A stretch of 7,816 nucleotides of DNA from Clostridiales bacterium (GCA_003486785.1 DNFZ01000269.1:1596-9411), one strand, 5' to 3'; counted from the first letter of the stretch, positions 1 to 4,885 are shown. Numbers and translations: made by a program. Notes: generated by a model not told the origin, from the sequence alone.

Positions 1-631
1 GGCCCAGCCAGGGGATGCGGGCGATTGAAAACAGGAAGGATGCGTTTGGGGTTTGAAAATGATTCGCCTGCATCCAAATCCAGGATTGAGGAAAGGAACT
101 CCCCCAATCCTTTTCAATATAGCCCTCGCCCCCGGTCATATCCGTTTCAACGCCGTTATATGTGAGCGAACCCGAAATCGTGTGACTCATGTTCACCACG
201 CCATGATAACACTCCATAGTCGGAACAAACGAAAACGGCCCCATAATGCCAGGGTGGAAAAACGACCTTGGATACTTCTGAATCGAATGAAAACTCAAAT
301 TGCCGGACAGGCTTGCGATTTCGTTTTTCAGGTTTACCGTGAGTCCCGCATCCGAGAAATGGTTGCAGCCGATGCGGACATCAAATTTTTTCGTGTCCGC
401 GACGAACTCGTCCAATGCAAACCGGAAATACGCGGTCCTGCCCGTTACCGCGTCGATCAGCTGAATAAACGCATGATCCTCACTCCGGTTTTTGCCCAGC
501 GATATCCCCGGAATGATCGCAAAAACCGCCTTGCGCGAGGGATCGATCAGTTTAAAGTACCAGCCCTCAAAATATTCTTTTTTCTTCTGTCCCTGAAAAG
601 CATCTTGACGCCAGACTCTAGAAAAATTCAT
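1..631 (-). CDS. Tocopherol cyclase-like family protein, N-terminal part (runs off left edge)
   Basis: Reading the minus strand from the ATG at 631-629 gives 210 uninterrupted codons that leave the window at base 1. A GGGAG Shine-Dalgarno sits 6 nt before this ATG, and the nearest upstream ATG is out of frame and stops at once. The product starts MNFSRVWRQD and carries YFEGWYFKL (residues 20-28), HPGIMGPFSFVP (126-137), and GYIEKDWGSSFP followed by SWIWMQANHF (170-192). The WYFK and EKDWG..FP..W.W.Q.N.F blocks are, as known family features, those of the tocopherol cyclase/VTE1-like beta-barrel family, which is related in fold to the CrtC/AttH lipid-binding group. Plant members close the chromanol ring of vitamin E; bacterial homologues mostly have no proven substrate. 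A role on a lipid or terpenoid is inference. No signal peptide is visible. No good promoter was found upstream. The missing part is the C-terminus. Confidence 0.85.
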   Translation of the reverse strand, partial: MNFSRVWRQDAFQGQKKKEYFEGWYFKLIDPSRKAVFAIIPGISLGKNRSEDHAFIQLIDAVTGRTAYFRFALDEFVADTKKFDVRIGCNHFSDAGLTVNLKNEIASLSGNLSFHSIQKYPRSFFHPGIMGPFSFVPTMECYHGVVNMSHTISGSLTYNGVETDMTGGEGYIEKDWGSSFPQSWIWMQANHFQTPNASFLFSIARIPWLG

Positions 632-958
632 ACTCCGCTCCCGACCATTTCATAGCATCATATTTTTCAAAACTAAACCGTCGCGTTCCTCATTCCATCT
701 TAGGACGCCTGCAGATTAAGGTCCAGCTTCTGTGCGCTTTGGCGCACCGAAAATGAATTCTGAGTCCATTGTACAATCGATCCTGCACGAAGTCCAGACA
801 TCCGCGTGTTCTGCGCCGCATGCCTGTGTGCTCTTAGCCAAAAGCCCGTACTTATCCTGTGCGACAAGGCAGTGCATGCTTGCTTGATCGCCCCGCCGCA
901 TACAAGAGCTTTTTTTGATTTGTATGGTATCCATCTTTGGCGCATTTCTGTGCAGCGC
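632..958. other. Intergenic stretch without a supportable gene
   Basis: About 330 bases between the tocopherol-cyclase-like gene and the first plus-strand promoter. Short open frames of 60-80 codons occur on both strands, but none has a Shine-Dalgarno, a recognisable domain or the G/C third-position bias of the real genes nearby. Two small features are visible: an inverted repeat CATACAA (899-905) / TTGTATG (920-926), and two GCATGC palindromes at 818-823 and 874-879 that belong to a wider cluster further right. No tRNA or rRNA is visible. Confidence 0.6.
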
Positions 959-988
959 TTGCTTTTATACCATCTGTGGTATTATAAA
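959..988 (+). promoter_or_regulatory. Candidate sigma70-type promoter with palindromic spacer
   Basis: TTGCTT (959-964) and TATAAA (983-988) are separated by 18 nt, giving a predicted start near 995 on the plus strand. The spacer contains the palindrome ATACCA-TCTG-TGGTAT (967-982), placed where a bound repressor would block polymerase. The palindrome also supplies -10-like elements on the minus strand, so the direction is not certain. No protein gene follows before the terminator at 1231-1250. Confidence 0.4.
967..982. promoter_or_regulatory. Palindromic operator candidate ATACCA-N4-TGGTAT
   Basis: A perfect 6-bp inverted repeat with a 4-nt centre lies inside the promoter spacer. A related half, GGTATCCATCTTTGG, lies just upstream at about 926-940 and shares CCATCT-x-TGG with this site. 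The arrangement would suit a dimeric DNA-binding regulator; which one is unknown. Confidence 0.3.
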
Positions 989-1142
989 ATGTAAAAATTG
1001 CCCGTTTTTTGGGGTATCCTCCGCGCGCGCAAAATTTTACCCCACATGGTACTCATAATTCTATATGAATTGTATGCCTCTATTCCATGTGTTCTTCAAC
1101 CCGCTATTCGTCGCCGCATGAGCAATACTCGTGCACGCTGCA

Positions 1143-1172
1143 TTGCATGCCCATGCGCGCGCCGGCATGCAA
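1143..1172. repeat. 9-bp inverted repeat TTGCATGCC / GGCATGCAA
   Basis: Perfect arms at 1143-1151 and 1164-1172 flank the GC-rich loop CATGCGCGCGCC. The octamer TTGCATGC in each arm recurs in the promoter spacer at 1339-1346, so this may be either an RNA hairpin or a protein-binding site. Confidence 0.5.
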
Positions 1173-1230
1173 CCGGGCGAAGGCGATCCGGTATGTGAGC
1201 GCCTGCTCTCCGGTCGAACCGCCGTTGACG

Positions 1231-1250
1231 AAGCGAACCTTCGCTTTTTT
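1231..1250 (+). terminator. Intrinsic terminator, plus strand
   Basis: The stem AAGCGA (1231-1236) / TCGCTT (1241-1246) closes a 4-nt loop and runs into six T residues (1245-1250). The stem is short. It would end the transcript from the promoter near 959-988 and insulate the promoter at 1323. Confidence 0.5.
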
Positions 1251-1322
1251 GTATTTATTAGGGTATATACAACCACAAAACCGCAACGCAGAAAAATATA
1301 TGATTTATTTTGAAAATATTGC

Positions 1323-1352
1323 TTGCATCGTAAGAAAATTGCATGCTATACT
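1323..1352 (+). promoter_or_regulatory. Strong sigma70-type promoter for the leader RNA / rsgA operon
   Basis: TTGCAT (1323-1328) and TATACT (1347-1352) have an 18-nt spacer and a predicted start near 1359. The 70 nt upstream are very A/T-rich with A and T tracts, like an UP element, in an otherwise GC-rich region. The spacer ends in TTGCATGC (1339-1346), a sequence repeated in the hairpin at 1143-1172 and directly abutting the -10, so it may be an operator. Confidence 0.65.
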
Positions 1353-1421
1353 CTGCCCGTAATGACTCGCAAACGAGCGCTTCACAGCGCCACGCGGAGT
1401 CGGAAAGGAGAAAAAGCACAA

Positions 1422-1454
1422 ATGATTCAGTCGGTCGAGGTGGCGAAAGCCTAA
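1422..1454 (+). CDS. Possible 10-residue leader peptide MIQSVEVAKA
   Basis: Inside the leader, AGGAG (1406-1410) lies 11 nt before an ATG that opens a 10-codon frame ending in TAA. The frame spans the ATTCAGT/ACTGAAT helix and the GNRA hairpin, so a ribosome on it would melt that structure. This is the usual layout of translation-dependent attenuators. The spacing is a little long and the peptide has no run of rare or repeated codons, so it may be chance. Confidence 0.3.
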   Translation: MIQSVEVAKA

Positions 1455-1646
1455 CAACTGAATATCCGGACACAAGCGCTCATAGCCGACGGAAATACCG
1501 CCTTACGGTAGTTTCTTTCGAGTACACCCCGCTTTGAGGGCCTGTCGTCTGTTAGCAGAACCTTTCGAAGAACTGTATTTTTTACGGGCATGTCGATCGG
1601 ATGTGCTCGTTTTTGTTTGCGAACAAGACGCGCATCAACCCGATTC

Positions 1647-1692
1647 AGCCGTGAGAGCAGTCCCGAGTGGGCTGCACGTCACGGCTATTTTT
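1647..1692 (+). terminator. Intrinsic terminator / attenuator in front of the operon
   Basis: The outer stem AGCCGTGA (1647-1654) / TCACGGCT (1679-1686) is a perfect 8 bp. It continues into GCAG/CTGC and CCC/GGG around a GAGT loop with one bulged T, and is followed by ATTTTTA. It lies 50 nt upstream of the first start codon, so transcription into the operon needs read-through or antitermination. Upstream TTACGGT (1503-1509) can pair with GCCGTGA (1648-1654), with two G-U pairs, and is one possible antiterminator. Confidence 0.75.
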
Positions 1693-1741
1693 ATGCCCTT
1701 TTCCAAGAACGACCGCGCAGAAAGGCGCAAGGAAAAAACAC

Positions 1742-1954
1742 ATGAACAGAGATTATGATTATCCGGCGGCGTTTGCGTCGCTGCAAGCATCCATAAATTT
1801 TGGCCAGTTCGGCTGCGCCAACCTCACGCCTGACTGCCATGCGGTGTGTTTGCAGCGCGGTGGCATGCGCGACAGGCGCCCCGGCACGAAAAAGGCGCCG
1901 GCCCGTGCAACGGGTTTCTCCGCCTATCTCAGCGGGAGGTTGCAGCGCACATGA
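1742..1954 (+). CDS. Small cysteine-containing protein of unknown function (GQFG motif), copy 1
   Basis: A 70-residue protein that I do not recognise. AAGGA (1729-1733) lies 8 nt before the ATG. Third codon positions are rich in G/C as in the neighbouring real genes. The protein has an aromatic/acidic start (MNRDYDYP), FAS at 11-13, then N19-x-G-Q-F-G-x-A-x3-P-x-C32 with further cysteines at 25 and 36, and a basic tail rich in Arg/Lys from residue 39. No signal peptide or membrane segment is visible. The next gene contains the same motif with identical spacing, so the two are probably paralogues. The stop codon overlaps the next ATG (ATGA, 1951-1954), indicating translational coupling. The three cysteines could bind metal, but there is no classical zinc-ribbon pair, so this is only a guess. 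It is the first gene after the attenuator. Confidence 0.55.
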   Translation: MNRDYDYPAAFASLQASINFGQFGCANLTPDCHAVCLQRGGMRDRRPGTKKAPARATGFSAYLSGRLQRT

Positions 1955-2310
1955 GCGAAACTCGCCTGTATGATGCGCCATTTGGCGCGCTCACACTCCG
2001 GCCAACGCCGGAATATGACCTTGAGCGGGCTCTGCGCGGGGCGGTATTACGCCTGCGCTTGACAGAGCCGCGCCGAAAGCGACGAACAAACAATTTGGAG
2101 GGAACCATGTACCCCAGTCAGCATAATTACTTCGCGTCTCCCGCGCAGGGATCGACGCTCAACGCCGGACAATTCGGCAGCGCATTTGTTCTCCCCCCTT
2201 GCAGGGGCTGCGCTTACAAGCAGCAGGCTCATGACGCGCAAACGCCCGGCAGGCCGCAGCGAAATATCCTGCACCTGCTCGCAGCCCGCCTCAAGGGAAT
2301 CGCGCGATGA
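1951..2310 (+). CDS. Small cysteine-containing protein of unknown function (GQFG motif), copy 2; two possible starts
   Basis: The frame opens at 1951 in an ATGA overlap with the previous gene (119 residues, GGAGG 11 nt upstream). It also has a strong internal start at 2107 (67 residues) preceded by GGAGGG at 2097-2102. The 67-residue form matches the 70-residue neighbour in length and in motif: FAS, then N71-x-G-Q-F-G-x-A-x3-P-x-C84, followed by CRGC (84-87), and an amphipathic basic end LLAARLKGIAR. The first 52 residues are Arg-rich and contain FG-x5-P, perhaps a worn third copy fused in frame. The stop overlaps the rsgA ATG (ATGA, 2307-2310). I do not recognise the family. The chain of overlaps implies production together with RsgA. 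I favour the 2107 start for the conserved core, but either or both may be used. Confidence 0.5.
   Translation: MSETRLYDAPFGALTLRPTPEYDLERALRGAVLRLRLTEPRRKRRTNNLEGTMYPSQHNYFASPAQGSTLNAGQFGSAFVLPPCRGCAYKQQAHDAQTPGRPQRNILHLLAARLKGIAR
2097..2102 (+). promoter_or_regulatory. Internal ribosome binding site GGAGGG before the ATG at 2107
   Basis: A near-perfect Shine-Dalgarno sits 4 nt before an in-frame ATG inside the longer frame. It is the best Shine-Dalgarno in this operon, and is the reason to suspect that the conserved 67-residue protein is made from its own start. Confidence 0.5.
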
Positions 2311-3398
2311 GTGCGGCGACGCTCGAGGCTTACGGGTTTTCGCCCGCCATGCGTGCGGCGCTGGACGCGCAGGGATCGGCTCAGGTCATCCCTGCCCGGG
2401 TGAGCGCGGTGCACAAGGAGCGCTACGCGCTCATCTGCGACCGGGGCGCGTGCTATGGACGTCTAAAGTTTGCCGTCTATTTCAACGGCGGCGCGCAGGC
2501 GTTTCCCACCACGGGAGACTTCGTGCTCATCCAGCACAACGACCAGGGCGATAGCATGATCACACAGACGCTACCGCGACGATCCTTTTTTGCCCGAAAG
2601 AACCCCACGCTCGGCGAAGGGGAGCAGGCGGTCGCCGCCAATTTTGACAGCGTGTTTATCATGCAGTCGCTCAATCATGACCTCAACCCCAAGCGGCTGG
2701 AGCGATACCTCACGCTTGCCTGGCAGTCCGGCGCGGTGCCCGTCGTGATTCTCACCAAGGCGGATCTGGCAGCGACGCACGAAGCGCAGATGCTGGAGAT
2801 CCAGCGTGTTGCCGCCGGGGTCGATGTGTTTGCCGTGAGTGCAAAATCAGGCTTTGGCCTTGACGCGCTTTCGGGATACCTGCAACCCGGCAAGACCATC
2901 GTTCTGCTCGGCAGCTCAGGCGTAGGAAAATCCAGCTTTGTCAACGCGCTTGCCGGCGGGGAGATCATGGCGGTCAACGAGATCCGCGCGGACGACAGCA
3001 AGGGCAGGCACACGACCACCCACCGCCAACTCATCCGCCTCGAGAACGGCGTGATGATCATCGACACCCCGGGCATGCGCGAGCTGGGTATGCTCGATGT
3101 CACCGCGGGGTTGAGCGAATCCTTTGCGGATGTGGAGCAGTTTTTCCCGCTCTGCCGGTTTTCGGATTGCAGCCACACGCGCGAGCCGGGCTGCGCGGTG
3201 AGAGAGGCGATTGATTCCGGCGCGCTGCCCGCATCGCGTTTTGAGAGCTATCAAAAGCTCCAGCGCGAGTCCCGGTACGCTGCGGGGCAGGCTGACTATC
3301 TCAAGCAAAAGCAGCAGCGTTTCACCGAAATCGCCAAGATGAACAAGGCAGCGCAAAAGTCCGGCGGCAAGCGCGGGACATATGGCTCAGACGGATAA
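2307..3398 (+). CDS. rsgA: Ribosome small-subunit-dependent GTPase A (RsgA/YjeQ), long type
   Basis: A circularly permuted GTPase that acts late in 30S subunit assembly, where GTP hydrolysis on the subunit promotes factor release (family knowledge). The 363 residues show an N-terminal extension plus OB-fold (about 1-100), then the permuted G motifs in order: TKAD G4 (150-153), SAK G5 (178-180), P-loop GSSGVGKS G1 (202-209), RHTTTHR G2 (234-240) and DTPG G3 (253-256). The C-terminal zinc knuckle is C283-x4-C288-x-H290-x5-C296. A lysine-rich tail (331-357) follows. All catalytic and zinc residues are present. At 363 residues it is longer than B. subtilis CpgA/YloQ (about 298) and nearer the E. 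coli length; such long forms often occur as second copies in Bacillota, which I cannot test here. AAGGG lies shortly upstream, and the start overlaps the stop of the preceding small gene, so it is co-translated and probably under the upstream attenuator. No plus-strand terminator is obvious downstream. Confidence 0.95.
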   Translation: MSAATLEAYGFSPAMRAALDAQGSAQVIPARVSAVHKERYALICDRGACYGRLKFAVYFNGGAQAFPTTGDFVLIQHNDQGDSMITQTLPRRSFFARKNPTLGEGEQAVAANFDSVFIMQSLNHDLNPKRLERYLTLAWQSGAVPVVILTKADLAATHEAQMLEIQRVAAGVDVFAVSAKSGFGLDALSGYLQPGKTIVLLGSSGVGKSSFVNALAGGEIMAVNEIRADDSKGRHTTTHRQLIRLENGVMIIDTPGMRELGMLDVTAGLSESFADVEQFFPLCRFSDCSHTREPGCAVREAIDSGALPASRFESYQKLQRESRYAAGQADYLKQKQQRFTEIAKMNKAAQKSGGKRGTYGSDG

Positions 3399-3431
3399 AA
3401 AAAGGGGGATGCCCAATAATGTCAGCCCCTT
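3397..3431 (-). terminator. Intrinsic terminator of the mscS gene, minus strand
   Basis: Read on the minus strand, AAGGGG (3431-3426) pairs with CCCCTT (3407-3402) around an 18-nt loop and runs into seven T residues (3403-3397). The stem is short with a large loop, so it is moderate in strength. It lies about 175 nt beyond the mscS stop and starts on the last bases of rsgA. Confidence 0.5.
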
Positions 3432-3449
3432 GGTGTCCTTCGTATACGG

Positions 3450-3571
3450 GCGGATGCTATCCGCTCCTGCAAGGATAGTCGGTGCAAAAACCGCGTTATA
3501 AACGTATGCGACGCGCTTTTACTCCAAGTGATCGTTATGAAACCGTGATGTCTATAGGGAGGATGTCATCC
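3450..3571. repeat. Pair of GGATG-NN-ATCC palindromes
   Basis: GGATGCTATCC (3452-3462, within the larger palindrome GCGGAT-GCT-ATCCGC at 3450-3464) and GGATGTCATCC (3561-3571, flanked by GGA and GTCC) lie 98 nt apart in the rsgA/mscS intergenic region. Neither is followed by a T tract on either strand, so they are not terminators by themselves. They may be RNA hairpins at converging 3' ends or binding sites. Otherwise this 207-base gap holds no gene. Confidence 0.3.
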
Positions 3572-3605
3572 GTCCGCGCTCTTTCTGGACCGCCTTTGTC
3601 AACAG

Positions 3606-4682
3606 TCAAGATTTGGGTTGTTGCTCTGCGCCGAGCGTTGACGAAGAAGCCTGCAGCTGCACCGTCGAAGTCGGGAACGCAAACGCCGCGCCAATCCGCT
3701 CGAAACCCTCTTTGATGGCGAGATTGACGCGCTGATTGATCTCCATATACCGCTCATAATCAGCGCTCTGCACGAAGTAGACCACCTCAAAGTTGAGGCT
3801 ATACGCGCCAAAGGAAGCGAAATGCGCACGGGAAAACGTTGCGTCCTCCGTTTCCTCAACGATCGTGCGGATCAGCTCCGGTATCGCTTTGAGCGTTTCG
3901 TTCGGGGTATCGTAAAGCACCCCCAGCGTGATCAGCACGCGCCGCTGCTGCATGGTTTTATAGTTGCGCACGCGCGCGCTGGTGAGATCCGCATTGGAGA
4001 TGATCAACTGCTCGCCGCCGATGGCGCGCAGGCGCGTGCTCTTGACGCCGATGTGCTCGACGGTACCCATATGCTCGTCCGCGATGATGAAGTCCCCGAT
4101 CTCAAATGGCTTGTCAAAGAAGATCGTGAAAAAGCAAAACACGTCCGAAAGCGCGCTTTGTGCGGCAAAGGCGATGGCGATACCGCCGATGCCAAGCCCC
4201 GTGACCAGAGATGTGATCTTCACGCCCGCATTGTCGAGAAACAGGATCAGCGCAACGCCCCAGATCGCGCCTTTTGCCAGGCGGACGAGCCACTTGACGG
4301 CAAGCGACCCGCTCTCTCCCTTGCTCTTGCCAAGCTTGCTAAACGAATAAGCGACGAGCGAGGAGAGAAACATCGCGCCCATAACGATGGAAAACAGGAT
4401 CGACAACGTTCCGACGAGCCGATTGAGCTGTTCGCTGAGCGTGAGCATTTGTGTGCAAAAATAAAACAGCGAAAAATACGCAATCGGCAAAAGATACTGC
4501 TTGATGCCGGAGAGCAAGCGCTTTGCATTGGAAGACTGCGTTTTTTCGCGACTGGCGGCAATGCGACCAAGCGCGATCCTGCCGAGCGCAAAGATCAGCA
4601 ACGCGCCCAACAGAAGCACACCGAAAAAGACGACATAGTCCAAAACCGTATTGTTCCAAAAAACCGAATCAAGAAACTCCAT
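3606..4682 (-). CDS. MscS-family small-conductance mechanosensitive channel
   Basis: A 358-residue inner-membrane channel that opens under membrane tension to release solutes on hypo-osmotic shock (family role). Hydrophobic segments lie at about 14-38, 62-80, 90-113, 134-150 and 158-188. The last is the Gly/Ala-rich pore helix GLGIGGIAIAFAAQSALSD (162-180), followed by the hallmark FFDKPFEIGDFI (188-199) and a beta domain with GTVEHIG (206-212) and ISNADL (228-233). The C-terminal cytoplasmic region spans about 245-345 and ends in a short polar tail. Five predicted segments make it longer than E. coli MscS (three) and YnaI-like in plan. The gene stands alone: its promoter is at 4694-4722 and its terminator at 3397-3431. 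The ATG at 4682 has only a weak AAGAG-like Shine-Dalgarno, and the promoter predicts a leader of about 5 nt. Confidence 0.93.
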   Translation of the reverse strand: MEFLDSVFWNNTVLDYVVFFGVLLLGALLIFALGRIALGRIAASREKTQSSNAKRLLSGIKQYLLPIAYFSLFYFCTQMLTLSEQLNRLVGTLSILFSIVMGAMFLSSLVAYSFSKLGKSKGESGSLAVKWLVRLAKGAIWGVALILFLDNAGVKITSLVTGLGIGGIAIAFAAQSALSDVFCFFTIFFDKPFEIGDFIIADEHMGTVEHIGVKSTRLRAIGGEQLIISNADLTSARVRNYKTMQQRRVLITLGVLYDTPNETLKAIPELIRTIVEETEDATFSRAHFASFGAYSLNFEVVYFVQSADYERYMEINQRVNLAIKEGFERIGAAFAFPTSTVQLQASSSTLGAEQQPKS

Positions 4683-4693
4683 CGCTCTTACCG

Positions 4694-4722
4694 TTTATCT
4701 CCGTTTGCCAGTGTTTTGTCAA
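4694..4722 (-). promoter_or_regulatory. Sigma70-type promoter of the mscS gene
   Basis: On the minus strand, a consensus TTGACA (4722-4717), a 17-nt spacer and GATAAA (4699-4694, four of six consensus) point at a start near 4687. That is only about 5 nt before the mscS ATG at 4682. It lies just downstream of the exporter operon's terminator, so mscS is likely transcribed independently. Confidence 0.65.
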
Positions 4723-4783
4723 GTAACAACTTGCGATCCGCCTGTTCCAAAAATCGCTTCTCATTCTTGCCTGATGTTATCAC

Positions 4784-4831
4784 AAAAAAATCCGCACGAA
4801 AAGCAGTCTGCGTGCAATTTGTGCGGATTTT
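4784..4831 (-). terminator. Strong intrinsic terminator of the ABC exporter operon
   Basis: On the minus strand, AAAATCCGCAC (4831-4821) pairs perfectly with GTGCGGATTTT (4797-4787). A 23-nt loop separates the arms, which may fold further, and the T tract extends to 4784. It starts 55 nt after the last permease stop codon and separates that operon from the mscS promoter. Four T residues on the other side give weak bidirectional potential. Confidence 0.85.
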
Positions 4832-4885
4832 GGGGTTTGGCCGGGTGTTTTTCGTTTTTTCAGACGCTTTCTCGTCCGCCCTGCG

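Larger units (their letters stand above)
995..1250 (+). ncRNA. Possible non-coding transcript between a promoter and an intrinsic terminator
   Basis: The promoter at 959-988 and the terminator at 1231-1250 bracket about 255 nt that contain no convincing protein gene. The stretch has several hairpins: TGGGGTA/TACCCCA near 1012-1048, AATTC/GAATT near 1059-1073, and a strong 9-bp stem TTGCATGCC (1143-1151) / GGCATGCAA (1164-1172) with a 12-nt loop. It does not look like 6S RNA, because its ends do not pair. I also saw no RNase P, tmRNA or SRP RNA hallmarks. The call rests only on bracketing signals and hairpins. It could instead be a leader remnant or a decayed locus. Confidence 0.25.
1359..1692 (+). 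ncRNA. Structured 5' leader (candidate attenuator or riboswitch), unrecognised class
   Basis: From the predicted start of the strong promoter to the terminator there are about 335 nt of non-coding RNA with clear helices. They are GACTCGC (1364-1370) with GCGGAGTC (1394-1401), enclosing GCGCT/AGCGC (1377-1390); ATTCAGT (1425-1431) with ACTGAAT (1457-1463), enclosing a GNRA hairpin GGC-GAAA-GCC (1442-1451); and GAAATACCG (1492-1500) with CGGTAGTTTC (1506-1515, one bulge). The loop-proximal CGAAAG (1444-1449) could pair with CTTTCG at 1515-1520 or 1562-1567 as a pseudoknot. I compared it from memory with T-box, TPP, SAM-I, lysine, cobalamin, glycine, ykkC, c-di-AMP and glmS hallmarks and found no match. 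The RNA ends in a terminator 50 nt before the first coding start, so it either is a stand-alone RNA or controls read-through into the small-protein/rsgA operon. Confidence 0.5.

Noticed and set aside
53..655. A 200-codon plus-strand open frame
   Set aside because: The minus strand here encodes the tocopherol-cyclase-like protein with clear family motifs, so the plus frame is its shadow.
716..934. Small minus-strand frame MDTIQIKKSS... of 72 codons
   Set aside because: It has no Shine-Dalgarno, no family resemblance and mixed third-position composition; an overlapping frame of similar length exists on each strand, which points to chance.
1211..1230. tRNA T-loop-like string GGTCGAACC
   Set aside because: There is no acceptor stem, anticodon arm or CCA end around it.
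1487..1515. T-box-like string ATACCGCC in the leader
   Set aside because: A T-box needs the antiterminator bulge sequence with GGGTGG before the ACCGCG and a specifier stem; neither is present, and the string lies in a simple hairpin.
1534..1758. A 74-codon plus-strand frame across the attenuator
   Set aside because: It starts at a TTG with no ribosome site, runs straight through the terminator hairpin and overlaps the first small gene out of frame; the hairpin explains the sequence better.
2675..3178. Minus-strand open frames across rsgA (also 2916-3356)
   Set aside because: They are antisense shadows of the GTPase domain, whose motifs are complete on the plus strand.
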